This document shows positions 26,501 through 41,500 of a DNA stretch of 64,000 nucleotides, in pieces. The position numbers were made by a program, and so were the translations under genes. Within the stretch, counting starts at the first letter, position 1, and every line of letters begins with the position of its first letter. The notes under the pieces are model-generated. The model saw nothing but the letters and a program-made list of their open reading frames with translations, was not told the origin of the DNA and made no database searches. The stretch lies in the NCBI RefSeq assembly GCF_032854445.1, contig NC_088306.1, forward strand, positions 17,829,764-17,893,763, in the 5' to 3' direction. This DNA is from Liolophura sinensis. Lineage: Eukaryota; Mollusca; Polyplacophora; Chitonida; Chitonidae.

Positions 26501-29500
26501 ATGAAAACTATGTGCACATATACTGGGACATCACATGAGCCTTTTTTTCACCTAAGTTTGGTTTTAAAGTGCCTGTCCCCAAAAAAAATATCGGAGTCTT
26601 TACCAAGAAAAAAAAAATCAGAATTTCAGTAAAGAAATTTTATCTCACTAAAATTACTCGCGTTAAAAATGGACTGCCGGTACATGTAGGCTTATATACA
26701 TTTACAATCAGAAGACTACTAACTTATTAAGTTACTACACGTCTGATACAGTGTACGTACACCTCTGATACAGTATATGTACACGCATGATACAGTATAT
26801 GTACACGTCTGATACAGTATATGTATACGTCTGATACAGTATATGTACACGTCTGATACAGTAATTTTACACGTCTGATACAGTATATGTACACGTCTGA
26901 TACAGCATATGTACACGCATGATACAGTATATGTACACGCATGATACAGTATATGTACACGTCTGATACAGTATATGTACACGTCTGATACAGTAATTTT
27001 ACACGTCTGATACAGTATATGTACACGTCTGATACAGCATATGTACACGCATGATACAGTATATGTACACGCATGATACAGTATATGTACACGTCTGATA
27101 CAGTAATTTTACACGTCTGATACAGTATATGTACACATCTGATACAGCATATACAGCTAGGTATTTCGGCCTAATTTTCTCCCTATACACCCTTATATAC
27201 TGTTTATATTATAGAGCGTAGGTAGAACTCATTGCTCCGATTCGGTCCAAAGCCTATAGTATATTGACACAGTACACCAGAAGTCTATACACAATATAGG
27301 TCTAAAGGTATTCACTCGTCGTCGTCTTCTTGGTAAATCTATGTCCATGTTATCTGGGAACTTTCCCACGGTTCAACGCTTTATTCTCTTGAAAAGCAGA
27401 TATGTTCTCAAAGACATTTTACCACGAAACAGAATCCGCGGATTATTCAGCGCGTTTTCCCCGTAAGAATCGTTAACACCTGTCCCATGTTTACAGGTAA
27501 GTACACACGAAATGGTGACAAGCACAGGTAATCATAGCCGGGAGCCCCTATTCCAGCACCCCCGCATCTATCCAGACCGTACAGAGCACTTGAACACGTA
27601 AAGAAGAGTTAATCACTTATGTCAGAAATGAAAGACTGCATGAAATGTGGATTCACCACTACCTGCATATAAGCTTTATTAGCTCAGCTTTCTTGAACCA
27701 GACACATAAATGATGTCATTTATGTGTCTGTCTCTTTGTTTGTTTGTTTGTTTGTTTGTTAGATCAAATCTACATGTACTTGCTTTCGGGTATTAACTCA
27801 TGACCCCCAAAATATCCGAAAACACAATTTTCAAGGTCCAGTTTCTAGATGCGGTTTTGTTTGGTATAATAAACAGAAAAGGTGTATCCATGTAAATTTC
27901 CATTGAGGAATTCTCCTCGGGAAAGTTCCTATCACAAATATGTGTAAAACAAAACGGGAAGTCACCGAAGACAGCCAGCCGTCAAAACTGAACAATAAGG
28001 GGCCAACAGAACTGCACTAGTTGGCCGTCAAAAATGAAGAAGAAGGTCAACAAAAATGAAGAAGAGGGTCAACAAAAATGAAGAAGAGGGTCAACAAAAA
28101 TCAACAAGTTGGATCCTACATATAGCAGCACATGACAGCCACCAAAACTGAACTTGATGGCGCGCAAAAATGACCAAGATGGCCTACAAAAATGACCAAG
28201 GTGGCCTACAAAAATGACCAAGATGGCCTACAAAAATGACCAAGGTGGCCTACAAAAATGTCCAAGATGGCCTACAAAAATGACCAAGATGGCCTACAAA
28301 AATGACCAAGGTGGCCTACAAAAATGACCAAGATGGCCAACAAAAATGACCAAGGTGGCCTACAAAAATGTCCAAGATGGCCTACAAAAATGACCAAGAT
28401 GGCCTACAAAAATGACCAAGGTGGCCTACAAAAATGACCAAGGTGGCCTACAAAAATGATCAAGATGGCCTACAAAAATGACCAAGGTGGCCTACAAAAA
28501 TAATCAAGAAAGCCTACAAAAATGACCAATACGGCCTATAAAATTATCAAGATGGCCTACAAAAATGACCAAGATGGCCTACAAAAATGACCAAGGTGGC
28601 CTACAAAAATGATCAAGATGGCTTACAAAAATGACCAAGATGGCTTACAAAAATAATCAAGAAAGCCTACAAAAATGACCAATACGGCCTATAAAATTAT
28701 CAAGATGGCCTACAAAAATGACCAAGATGGCCTACAAAAATTATCAAGATGGCCTACAAAAATGATCAAGATGGCCTACAAAAATGACCAAGGTGGCCTA
28801 CAAAAATGATCAAGATGGCCTACAAAAATGACCAAGGTGGCCTACAAAAATAATCAAGAAAGCCTACAAAAATGACCAATACGGCCTATAAAATTATCAA
28901 GATGGCCTACAAAAATGACCAAGATGGCCTACAAAAATGATCAAGATGGCCTACTAAAATGACCAATATGGCCTACAAAAATGACCAAGGTGGCCTACAA
29001 AAATTATCAAGATGGCCTACAAAAATGATCAAGATGGCCTACAAAAATGATCAAGATGGCCTACAAAAATGACCAAGGTGGCCTACAAAAATGATCAAGA
29101 TGGCCTACAAAAATGATCAAGATGGCCTACAAAAATGACCAAGATGGCCTACAAAAATGACCAAGATGGCCTACAAAAATGTCCAAGATGGCCTACAAAA
29201 ATGATCAAGATGGCCTACAAAAATGACCAAGGTGGCCTACAAAAATGATCAAGATGGCCTACAAAAATGATCAAGATGGCCTACAAAAATGACCAAGGTG
29301 GCCTACAAAAATGATCAAGATGGCCTACAAAAATGATCAAGATGGCCTACAAAAATGACCAAGATGGCCTACAAAAATGACCAAGATGGCAAACATAACG
29401 GAAGAAGAGGATGACTAGCACCACAGATACACAATATGGTCAACTAAACTGAAGCAGACATACATCTTCATTGTATCCCCATCAGCTGGCCATCAAAACT

Positions 29501-32500
29501 GAACAAGACAATCATCAAAGAAGTAATTGGCTATCCAAAATATGAGTACCAATACTGAAAAAGATGGTCATGGATACTAAACAAAATGTTTGGTATAAAG
29601 TAAACATACACTTTGCAACGTAATCTGCGAAGCCATGCGTGTTTTAACCCAAAACTAGGAACAAAGAAAAGAAAGTTATGACAAAAAGATACTCACCGAT
29701 GACGTCTTGGAGCTTTTCTCTAGAGTGGAGAATGTCGCTTTGTGGAAAGCTGTGGTAACTGAAGACTTCCTGCTTTTCTCTTTGTCAGCTTTGGCCACTT
29801 CTTCGGCTAGACTGACCACGCTGTATGCGTCGTCATTGTCGTCCCCAAACACTGACCCATAACTTGCTCCATTGATGACTGTCTCAACCCCCGGCCTTGA
29901 GTCTCGGCGCCCCGATGCCTCTTCATCGCCAGGTCGAGAGCCCCGCCGTGCTGAGACTGCCTTGGAACCATTCGAAGAGCTTTGGCCCTCACTTTTGCGT
30001 CGATCCTGAAGTGAGACAGAAAGAAACATGAAACATGAAAAATATTACCTACAGAGTAAATGTATAGAATAAAGAATGTATGCATGAGATATTTAAAAAC
30101 GATGTCAATGACACCTATCTGGCCTCGACTTTTTCGGAAGACCGAAGATTCATAACTGTGAGTGGTCATGAACTGTCAACAGTTATCACCGTAAATCGTC
30201 GTCATCACCGTGATTCATCATCACCGCGAATCGTCATCACCGTAAATCGTCATCAGTGTGAATTGTCATAACCGAGAATCGTTTTCACAATAAATCATCA
30301 CCGTGAATTGTCATCGCCGTGAATCGATTTCACCATAAATCATCATCACCGTGAATTGTCATCGCCGTGAATCGTCATCACCTGGAATCATGACAGCTGT
30401 GAATCGTCATTCCCGTGAATCTTGCGAATCATGAAAGTGACCATCAATACTAATCGCGAAAACTCGGTAATCCTCATCATAATGAATCATCATTATCGTG
30501 AATCATTACTGTGAATGATTAATTTTAAAAGTCCTTATAATCGTGAACGTCAAACATTGGCAAGAATAAGCCAACCAATGCACAAACGGTGAGCCAGATA
30601 TGAATGGAAGAACAGTGAGGTCAAAACTCTTCTGGCTTACTGCAGGTAAATAGATATAGGCCTGTCTGAAAGGTTGATTATCTCTACTTGTTTCGGAATT
30701 ACGCCGCTTTTCTGTATACATTGCTTCCGGTGCGTATACACGCTGCTTTTCGCCGCATTTCTCTGGTGTCTCCACGTGGGTGAGATTTAAAGTCCGCCCG
30801 TGGCCTTGAGTGAGGCCCGTTTCGCACAGCCTACTACATGTTTTCACCCGACCTATTGCTGTATAGTAAACATATATGTAGGCCACTTCCAATCGTGTGA
30901 AATAACTCCACTTTACTCTTTGGAAAGGGGCCTGTATAAGTGCTATTGAGGCCAAGTACTTGAATCAGCTTGTCAATATGTATTGTTGTGTTGTAATAAA
31001 TGTGTACTGACAGTTCCGTACAGAAGAAGAGCAGACGAGAGGATTTTTAATGTATGGCAGAATGGTGAATGGATGATTGCAAAAGAGGTTTTTCAAGTAG
31101 AACCCTCAATTTATTTATTTCTTTGTTTGGTGTTTTACGTCGTACACTCAGGAATATTTCACTTACACGGCGACGGCAGTATTATATTGGATGAAAACCG
31201 AGCATAATTCGAAGGAAACACACGACCGTCCGCAGGTTGCTGAAAGACGTACGACCGCGGAACGATGAAAACTGCTCATACAAAATGTAGCTATCCACAG
31301 CTAATCATATATTTAATTAACTGCTATAAAATATAACCCAAGCATTTTAACTGTGATCGTTAAAATTTTGAGGGATGTCAACTTGTTTGGCTGTATGCAT
31401 GTGATTTCATAGTTAGATAAATATTGTAAGCAGATGGGAACGTTCGTTGAGGAACTTCAATGACTGTCATATCGTCTACCATGCCCCATGGAATTTAAAT
31501 GGACGTGGGTGAAGTGACGACTTTATTATTTGTTTAACTTATGATATAAAAGGGCACCCCCTCACTCAGGTAAACATAATATTCCAGGTAGTTCATAGAA
31601 CAGTTTTTATACCTGTAATCACAATCACAGACACACCATACACAGGCTCTGCCCCAGGGGAAATTGTCGCCATTCACGGGAATACACAGACAGAATCAAA
31701 GCAAAACAGGAAGAAGGGAATGATCGTTTTTATCTGTGTCCCTTAACATTACGTCTCAGCTATAATGGTAGATATTTTTGGAACTAAATGCATTGAAAAA
31801 ATTAATACGGTTACACTTTCCAAAACTGCATGGAAGTGATATCACCTCATGCCATGCCATATAGTGTTCGTTGGTTGTGTTCACCAATTATCATCTTGCT
31901 ACATAACATAAATAGCTACTATACCTGGACAGAAGCTTAATACAAATATCACAGTACTATGTAACAAATGGAACTTAAAATTCTTCGCCAAAAAGGCATG
32001 AGCTTGGTTTGAAAACCCCTTACTTAACTGGAAAAATGTGAAAAAAAAACTATGATTTCACTGTCGTACAACTCAAGGCCAGGTTTACCCAGTTACTGTT
32101 TAGGAGCGGAGAAGTTCCTCAAATTTGCCTCATTTTAGTTTATAGACGCGTACTTATCGCGTGTTGTCAATAAAGACAACGCGGCTTATCTCCCTTTATA
32201 AAGACAAGCGGCTCTTCAATTAGTCCATAAAACCATCTATTGTAAGAGGTAAACAAAGAGGTCAGTATACGAATCTTGTTTAATCTTGTTTGAAAATATC
32301 TCACGTCGATTTCTATGTGTATATACGATGATTGCTTGTAATATTTCAGTCTATCGCATGCATATGATAATGATGACGTCAACCTGGATAGCGTTTTAGG
32401 GCCAAATGTCTGAATGCTGACTTCTACAGTCATTTTCAACATCACTTCGGATATATCACAACGGCATTGCACTGTCAGTGTTGTCATATTTACACTGCTG

Positions 32501-35500
32501 CATCAGTGCTGAAATCTGCCTAGGACATTAGACAGGACAACACGCCCAGCGGTCACAAGATATACCACCATAAATGACACCAGACATATGGCACAAAGAC
32601 ATGACACCAAAAACCATCGAACACCAGAGATGACACCAAAATAACGTGAGATGGACATTCAGTAAGTCACAGTATATAAGGGCACGCTACTAGGCAAGCT
32701 TGTCAAGTACGTTGTTTAACTGCATACTTTGCCCCACTGAAGAGTCATGACTTGTCCCAATTTCTCCCTAAGCACAATTAAAAAGTGTTTTGGGCTTAAC
32801 GCAACGTCGGAAATATGTCAGCCACATAGTGACGGCTAAACTCTTACCACATTTTACTGTCCTGTGTGGTCATTTTCAGGATCGATCTCTGGCTTTTCAA
32901 CCTCCGGCAAACACGCTCTCGCCACTTGGCCACATAAATGACAAGCCCAACTCCCCGTTGCTCACAGCAGACACATCATGTGACCAACAACCCTCACATG
33001 CTGAGAGATAACATCTCCGCTTTAGTCAATGGACTTTTATTCGTTAGGCTTTTTTTATTATCATTATCACGCTCGAAAAACAATCCTCAAGTACCTGCTT
33101 TTTTTTATTATCGCTATTTTTCTTTCTTTCTGCATGGTGCATGTCGTGCTTCGGTCGTTAAGACCTCAGCTCTCCTGAGCTTTTACCGGATCGCCCTAAA
33201 TAATCCCACAGATATCCATCAGACAAGACATTTCTCCAGATAGCAATCTGCAAATGACGTTAATTACTGCTAATCGCAGACCGTGAGCTACCTACATGTA
33301 ACAACTTATGATACTGTGTAGGCCTTGGTATGTAGCGGCTGTATCACTATGTACAACTGCCTACCCATGTAATTCTGTATGGCGTTATCTCAGCCTGTGG
33401 CATGATATCTCTTACCATGCTGGCATGTCAGTGGTAAACTAACCACATGTATTGCTCAGCAAACTTCGCTAATAATGTTGTACTACAGCTGTTGTACACG
33501 CGGGTAGGTGTTCTTTAGTGTAAGAGATAACCTGGATCGGCAGTGACCCTAGTGAGGAAAGTTACCTGTCAAGATACGACGCTTTTCTCTTCGCTCATCA
33601 CAATTTCCTCTATTCTCATCGTGATTTCGCATACGCTATTTGTGGTTTCCTATGTGCTTTTCAAAGTTATCCTCACAGTGGTTTCCTCTATGCTCCCTAC
33701 GTTTTTCCTGTGCTCTTCGCGGTATCCTCTGAATTATTCATGGTTTCCTCTGTGCTCTCCGCGATATCCTCTGTACTATTCATAGTTTCCTGTGTGCTAT
33801 TCATGGATTCTTATGTGCTCTTCGCGGTTTTCTCTGCACTCTTCACGGTTTGTTCTGTGCTATTCGCAGTGTTCTTAACAGCTAAATTCCCTATGTGATT
33901 TTACGGAAACGATGGCTCAGTTGGTAGAGCGTCCGCTTCGGGAGGCGGTAGATCCAGGGTCAACATGTTGTGCCACATGTAAAAGCTTAAAACGACGTTC
34001 AGCATTAAAGGGATAGTGCCACTAACAATTTGACCCGTACCAGTGTAATGGCTCGGGTGGGGCGCCTTACTTGCCTTGGGTAAGTCGTCTCAGTGTCTCA
34101 GTGAATCAATACTAGATAAACGAGCGGTGGAAATCCGTCCTGCAACAAGGAGTCACATTACATGCTCTCTAAGGACTCCTTCAGCGTCATATTACTGAAA
34201 AATTAGACTGTTAAGTACGACGTTATACCCCAGACGCTCACTCACTTACCTATGTGTTCTTTGCGGATTCCTCAGTGATTTTGAATATAAATACAGATGC
34301 TAAACCCTAACAATGTGACGTTTCCCTTCTCGTTGATACTTCCCTTAAATTCTTTCTTTACTTAAATTATCATGGTTTTGTTTGAGCAATTGTGTTTTTA
34401 AAACTATTTACCGAGCTTGTCCAGTTTGTGTCACAGGATTAGTGTCATGTGTTAAATGCACTAGATCAGACCTACCCAGTTACTCGCACACAGTGTAATA
34501 GATAACTTAAAATTATCAAAGAGCCCTGTTTAAATAGTTACTTATGCGTTTATACGCCATCTGCTCTGGTCGTATCTTAAGATCACTGCAGCCAATCAGC
34601 TGTTGAGCATAACAGTAGTTTCTTCTCCACTTAAATTAACACAGCTAAAGTTTGTAGAGGAAAGTCACCGCTATGTTCGAAACAGTTCATCCTCAAGCTG
34701 AGTGAGTGAGTGAGTGAGTGAGTGAGTGAGTGCTTGGGGTTTAATGTCGTAGTTAACAATTTTTCAATATGACGACGCAGGAGTCCTTCGAGTGCATGTA
34801 ATGGGCCTCCTTGTTGCAGGACTGATTTCCACCGCTCTTTTATCTGGTGCTGCTTCACTGAGACGACTTAACCAAGGCCAGTAAGCCGCCCCGCCCGAAC
34901 CATTATACTGATACGGGTCAACCAGTCGTTGTACTATACGGGTCAACCAGTCGTTGTACTATACCCTTCATGCAGAACGAGCGTAAAAAATATGAAAGTA
35001 GCTGCCTTCCTTTGTATTGAGATATGTAAATCACTCTTTTCCATGTCAATCAAACTATGGAAATTGTTTGATTGACTTTCTTCTACAACACAGGTAATAT
35101 TCATATATTGCACAGAACGTAGATGAACTACAGAACAAAGGACACATTGAGAAATATACATCTTCCTAACGAAACATTAGGTTGTCAGCCATATCGGAAT
35201 GATGTTAATATGGCCTGGCATAGAGGCACTGCACCAATATGGCAACCCAAAAGTAGGCCATGCAAACCCTTAATAGCAATTTATTTTTGAATGAATTACG
35301 TACGCATCTTAAATATCCTATGTAGACATACAATGTACTCAAAGAAAATCGAGAATTAGACGCCATCTGGTTGTTAATGCTGATCTCTTTGTGTACAAAA
35401 CCTGTCTATGCCATAAGTGATGAGACCACGTGATTCTGTCTGTCTGTTAAACCAGAAAAATGTAACAGTAGACTGTGAACCCACCCAATCCCTGGGTTTT

Positions 35501-38500
35501 CACATCATTTTTCCTTCCTATTTTGCTCGTACGACGTTAAACCCCAAGCACTCTCACACTCTTATTCTGCTCTCACCCCTAGAAACATAGGAGTCGTGGT
35601 TAATAGCGTGCAGCGCTGGCAGAAGTAAGACATGATTGGTGATACTGTAACCCGATGATCTTATCTCTAACTATTAAGAAACACAAAAATCACACAATAT
35701 GCAGCCAGGTAGAAATGTTTTAAAAATCGTGGTTTGTACAAGAACTTCACTACAGAAACAAAACTAAATTACCATACTTTAAAATGGAAGGATGATTTTT
35801 GTGGATAACACCTTTAGGCAAAATATAATAGTCTTTGTGTGGAAGAATATTTGCTCTTAGTTTATTAATCATTTTATCCTAGAGAGGGACTTCGTCTGGG
35901 TTTTTTTACAGTACTTAGTCACACGTCGGTGACAATGTACCCCCAGCCATAATACTGATACAGAACACTGTTTTTATCAGGGGAAGGTTTGATGGTCTAA
36001 AATGGTATTTAGAAGCCTGTGGCTAGAGGAATGAAAGAAAAACCAGTTGCAATCGATAGTCACCGGTGGTTATACTGTTTATAAAACAGAGAATTAGAAG
36101 AAAAAAAATAACGCTGATAAAAACTAATGACTTTTAAATAAATTGTTATGATAGTACTGATAAAACACGAGGAGGGGACATATTTGTTAATCCCGAGAGA
36201 TGGCGCTAGTGTGAAGCAGGACCTTGAGTTATTGATACGTCAAAAATGGATTGTAGCTGAACGTCTACAATCTTGGAATGTCTGGGTTTCTAGTGTAACG
36301 TCGTTCTGTGTTTAATGCGACGTCATCTTGATGATGTCGGAAAAGAACGTTTGACATCAATGAAATGACGTCAAGGTCCTGCTGGCGGGTGTGTGACCTG
36401 TCCCCCATTGTGAGGGCAACATGGTCGATTGCTTTATTGGGGATCAAGATCACATGGAGAACACATCGGTTAAATCGTGGAGAGTTACATTACTACTGAT
36501 TTTACCGTTGTGGTACTTTCTTTCCTGTTAAAGTATTATCCATTCTTCTTATCAAGGAATGTGATTCCCATCTACGTACCACGCCCGCGTAGAAGTCATT
36601 CACGTACCTTCTGTGATTTATTCTTCATTCGAAAACCCTAATTAAATATCGTGACAATTAACAATAAGGCCAGTAGCAGACTTATTTCCGGGATGCCTCA
36701 TGCATATCATTAATATTCATAACAAACTCTCTGCGCTCTGTGCATAGCCCTAAACCTGTGTTCTCTTAAGCTAACTTGGTTCTTTCAATGAGTGCAGTCT
36801 ATTAGTCGATGCACTAAGCGTACCTAGCTCTGGGATTACATGTAAAGATGTACATTTGTGCATATCACAAAAATATCATATACTATTCATAGACCAGCTA
36901 TGCCGCAATATACATCACAGAATGTTCACTCAAGCTATTTTTTTTCTTGACGTCATTTTTTTTTTTTTTTTTTTTTTTTGCTCTTAACACTCGGTGATTA
37001 TATTGTCTTGTTTTTGTGGACATATTGTGCCAGTGCTATTCTCACGAATGACTGGTTTGTAAGAAAGCTGCGTGAAAGTCAATAACTTCTCATTTGGAAT
37101 TAGTATATACATCCATAAATGTACGAGTTTGTCCACACTCTCTATTTGATCAAGTTTCCACATGTACTAGATCATAAAGAGACAATTTGCATGCGGTTTA
37201 ATCATCTCACTGTTTGTATACAATTATAGTGACTGAGCTGGTCAACTGTAAGTATCACTTTTATCAGCCTAGGCAGTGGCTAAACTGATTTAAACTGACT
37301 GAATTATAGAAATAAGCAAATGTGTTGTTTTACGCATGATTTGATTTTAATTACAATGAGAGTAGGTTTTTAATACTTTAGTCATATCTCCTTGGTAATT
37401 AGACCTTGGAATTGCAACAGCGTAACCACTGCTGCTATGCACATGGCAAAAACACTTCAAATGCTACAACAAATCGTTTTTTGGCTTTGCGCTAAAGTGT
37501 TCTCTTCTGATTAAGATTCCAAACTGCTCTCGTGAATCCAAGTTTATGTGGTCATAAAACATAGGGTCGTGAATCGTGTCGCATTGTCAATGCCCGGATT
37601 TAGATAATACGTTATAACTGGATCACAATATATCAAACTTTTTCAAAGCACATAATACCAAATATCTTTGTTCATAATGTAGATGTCTAAAATGATATAA
37701 GAAAAGTTTTTGCCCTTGTTTATGTTAACAACTGTTAGATATTCAAACTGTTTCATGAAGTTTTTTTCTTGCTTGTGTCAACAACTGTAAATGTCCTGAA
37801 TGTTACATGAAAAACTCAACAACTGTAGATGTTCATGATTTTGTCAACAACTGTAGATGTTCATGATTTTGTCAACAACTTTAGATGTTCATGATTTTGT
37901 CAACAACTGTAGATGTTCATGATTTTGTCAACAACTGTAAATGTCCAGAATGTTACATGAAAAAATCAACAACTGTAGATGTTCATGATTTTGTCAACAA
38001 CTGTAAATGTCCAGAATGTTACATGAAAAAAATCAACAACTGTAGATGTTCATGATTTTGTCAACAGCTGTAGATATTCATGATTTTGTCAACAACTGTA
38101 GATGTTCATGATTTTGTCAACAACTGTAGATGTTCATGATTTTGTCAACAACTGTAAATGTCCAGAATTGTTACATGAAAGTTCTCTGTCCTTGCTTGTG
38201 GCAACAACAGTAGATGTCCAGAATGTTACATGATAAAATCAGCTACTGTAGATATTCATGATTTTGTCAAAAACTGTAGATGTTTGTGATTTTTGTCAAC
38301 AACTGTGGATGTTCGTGATTTTGTCAACAACAATGGATGTCCATAAAGATAAATAAAAAGTATCTGTCCTTATTTGTGTCAACAAATGTAGATATCCTTG
38401 ATTGTGTCAACAACTGTGCATGTTCCAGAATGATATATAAAAAGCCTTCCGTTCTTACTGATGTCAACAACTGCTGCAACCAACATTTTAAAATAAATTT

Positions 38501-41500
38501 GATCTGGGCGTTGTCTCCTCCACGCCCTATACATGCACTACCTTATACCTCTGCTTGAACACTCTACACTCCTCTCTTTAGACCTGCAGACCTCTGTGTT
38601 GTCTCCAACTGTAGCTTGTCAGGTCAGCCTGTTTTATGTCATGTTTTATTGGTGTGATGCACACAAAGGTAATACCAGAACACGCAATAGTAGAACAGGT
38701 AACTAACACGGGACACTGAATGTGCACAAAGACGGGTGTAATGGATAGATGGTTGTTCATGCTGAGTTTCGCAGCATTTTAAAAACCCACACGGTTGAGT
38801 GTGGCCGGCTGGGCGGTACAGAAGGAGGAAAGTGTCGACTCACAGGAGAAACTGTACGGATTTGATAGTTTGATTGCTGTTTGCCTTAAATATCTTATGG
38901 ACACAAAATATATCATCTCTTACCATAAGACCACTGAACCATTGTAAGAGTGTACATGTATAAGAGCATGCTTGAAAACACTTATACCATCACCTACTTG
39001 CTCAACTACAAATGTAAATTAGCTGTTTATTTCGCTTCTTAGCCACTTCGGAAGTGACTGATGAGCTGAGTCAATGGACGATTTATTTATTTATTTGGTT
39101 GATGTTTTACGCCGTATTGAAGAATATTTCACTTATAAAATGGCGGCCAGGATTGGAAACCCACGACCATTCGCAGCTTGCCTGCAGACCTTCCGACGTA
39201 CGGCCAGAGAAGAAGCCAGCAAGAGCTAGACTTGAACTCACAGCGACCGCATTCGTGAGAGGCTCCTGGGTCACTGCGCCGCGCAGGCGTGCTAACAACC
39301 TCGGCCATGGAGGTCCTCCGAGTCAAGGGATGAATGGACCCGTAGAGCTTAGCTTCGGGCACCAGAAATCCCACACTACCAGGTTACCAAAATAGACAGC
39401 CTTTTGTTCTGACTATGAGGAGCCAAGGCGTTTTTTTCTGATACGTGCCAGCAGCAAGTGCAATTAAAAACCGATTCGTTCCATATATCGACATATTTAT
39501 AAACCACTAAAGATTAAAAATTACTACAAACAATGTTAGCTATACTTATATCGGTTTCAACGTAACAGTTGTTATTAGGAATAATTACACGTTATGAAGT
39601 CTGTACTCCAGTAAAGTATCGTCTTTCTTTTCACGCGAAGGAACTAAGGCTTGTCCAATTAATGACTAACTTCCTTATAATTATATCAAAACCATTAACA
39701 AATTATTCCGGTCAATCACAACAAGCACGAGTCAAATGGATTCAGGTGTGTACGTTAGCTGGGATGGTAGATCACTACCTGAGATAATTAGAGTCTAAAT
39801 GACCGTAGTGATAGGGTAAAGTCATTATTATAGGATGGTTGTCATCCCATGCGTATGCCCACCCCACGAGAGCCTCATCTATAAAATTAACGCGACGTCA
39901 GAATGATTCGAGTTAAATGAACAACTATAATAGATTTCGGGAACACCATCTAAATTTCCACACCTCTGTTAATGGCTTGTGAGCAGCACGGCGTGTCAAT
40001 TTCCTTGGAGAGCGTGTTAATTACTGATCAATTAAAGACATCATTACTGACCCTCAAGCGAGATTTCAATAAAACAGTACCCTTGCGCATACGCTTACTT
40101 TCCTTTGTCATCATTATGTGCAGTTTCGAAAACTTTAGATAACAGAAAAATTGTACTTCGTATGATTCGTGTGAAGCTGATTTCAATTAGAATCTCATGG
40201 TTTGAGCTGAAATGTTTAAAGGAATAAAACTGGGTTTTCATGGCACTTCATACAAAAGCGCGCATTCACAGGAATCCCAGTAAAATTAACTTAACATCTT
40301 TAAACAATTAACAGTTTCCCACTAAAGATATTAGTACATTTTCGCTTGTGAAATGTGTGAAGCAGGTTACTGTCGGTCGGTTTGTATACACCAATATGTC
40401 ATAATATCTTTTTGCATATCCGTCGATCGGTTTGTCTGACTGACCGTGTAACATCAATATGTCATAATATCTTTTTGCATATCCGTCGATCGGTTTGTCT
40501 GACTGACCGTGTAGCATCAATATGTCATAATATCTTTTTGCATGTAAGTCGATCGGTTTGTCTGACTGACCGTGTAACATCAATATGTCATAATATCTTT
40601 TTGCATGTAAGTCGATCGGTTTGTCTGACTGACCGTGTAACATCAATATGTCATAATATCTTTTTGCATATCCGTCGATCGGTTTGTCTGACTGACCGTG
40701 TAACATCAATATGTCATAATATCTTTTTGCATGTAAGTCGATCGGTTTGTCTGACTGACCGTGTAACATCAATATGTCATAATATCTTTTTGCATGTAAG
40801 TCGATCGGTTTGTCTGACTGACCGTGCAGCATCAATATGTCATAATATCTATCTGTTTGTCCGTTGTTCGGTTTGTCTGACTGACCGTGTAACACCAGTA
40901 TGTCATAATATCTTTTTGCATATCCGTCGATCGGTTTGTCTGACTGACCGTGTAACACCAGTATGTCATATCTTTCTGTCTGTATAGCGATCGGTTTGTA
41001 TCAGTCAGCTGGGCTCTGAGAAAATTCATCAACAGGTCTGACCTCCAAGGGTAGCAAACAGTGCTGGGAACATGGCTAAAATAACACGTATAACTGACAC
41101 AAGTAAGCTTCAAGCGCAAAAATCAATTAACGGTGTAGACTGAATGAATATGTACCGAATAGGTGCAGCAATATTGATCTGTGTGGCGTGGACCTTAACA
41201 CTTTTGCCCTATGAGAAGTGCACTTCCCCCTTTTATAGACTCTTCATAACCAGACACGGAACACGTAAGCACAGTGTCAACACCCAAGAAAGCCTCCAAG
41301 TGAAAAATCGATCGATTAAAGCATCGAATACTTTCAAGTAAAACCTTCCTGCTGTTGTAGACGCTGAAGGGTTGTGTGTTTCAGTTCATTTCACTACTTT
41401 ACGATACGCATGCGTGTGAGTAGCTTCCGACATGCAGCTGAATGCTTGTATGAACCAGACGCAAGATTTATTGTATTGTTTACAAGGCTCCCTTATCACT

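Larger units (their letters stand above)
16128..29696. other. Intron 2 (13.6 kb), repeat-filled, no exon seen
   Basis: It holds the arrays at 17842-18742, 23271-23623, 24460-24600, 26734-27155 and 28022-29390, plus SINE copies. I searched for phase 0/0 exons with myosin motor or coiled-coil character and saw none. Very short exons could be missed. Confidence 0.5.

Noticed and set aside
26719-27190. Tyr/Cys-rich repetitive proteins on the minus strand
   Set aside because: All three frames are open because the 22-bp unit has no stop; no gene context.
30506-30955. 149-codon minus-strand open frame
   Set aside because: No recognisable motif, no clear acceptor or donor, composition like non-coding sequence.
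33907-33975. tRNA gene
   Set aside because: tRNA-like head continues into a SINE body and tail; no complete cloverleaf.
40308-40990. Long ORFs (201 and 216 codons) on both strands
   Set aside because: They are a by-product of a stop-free 63-bp tandem repeat.
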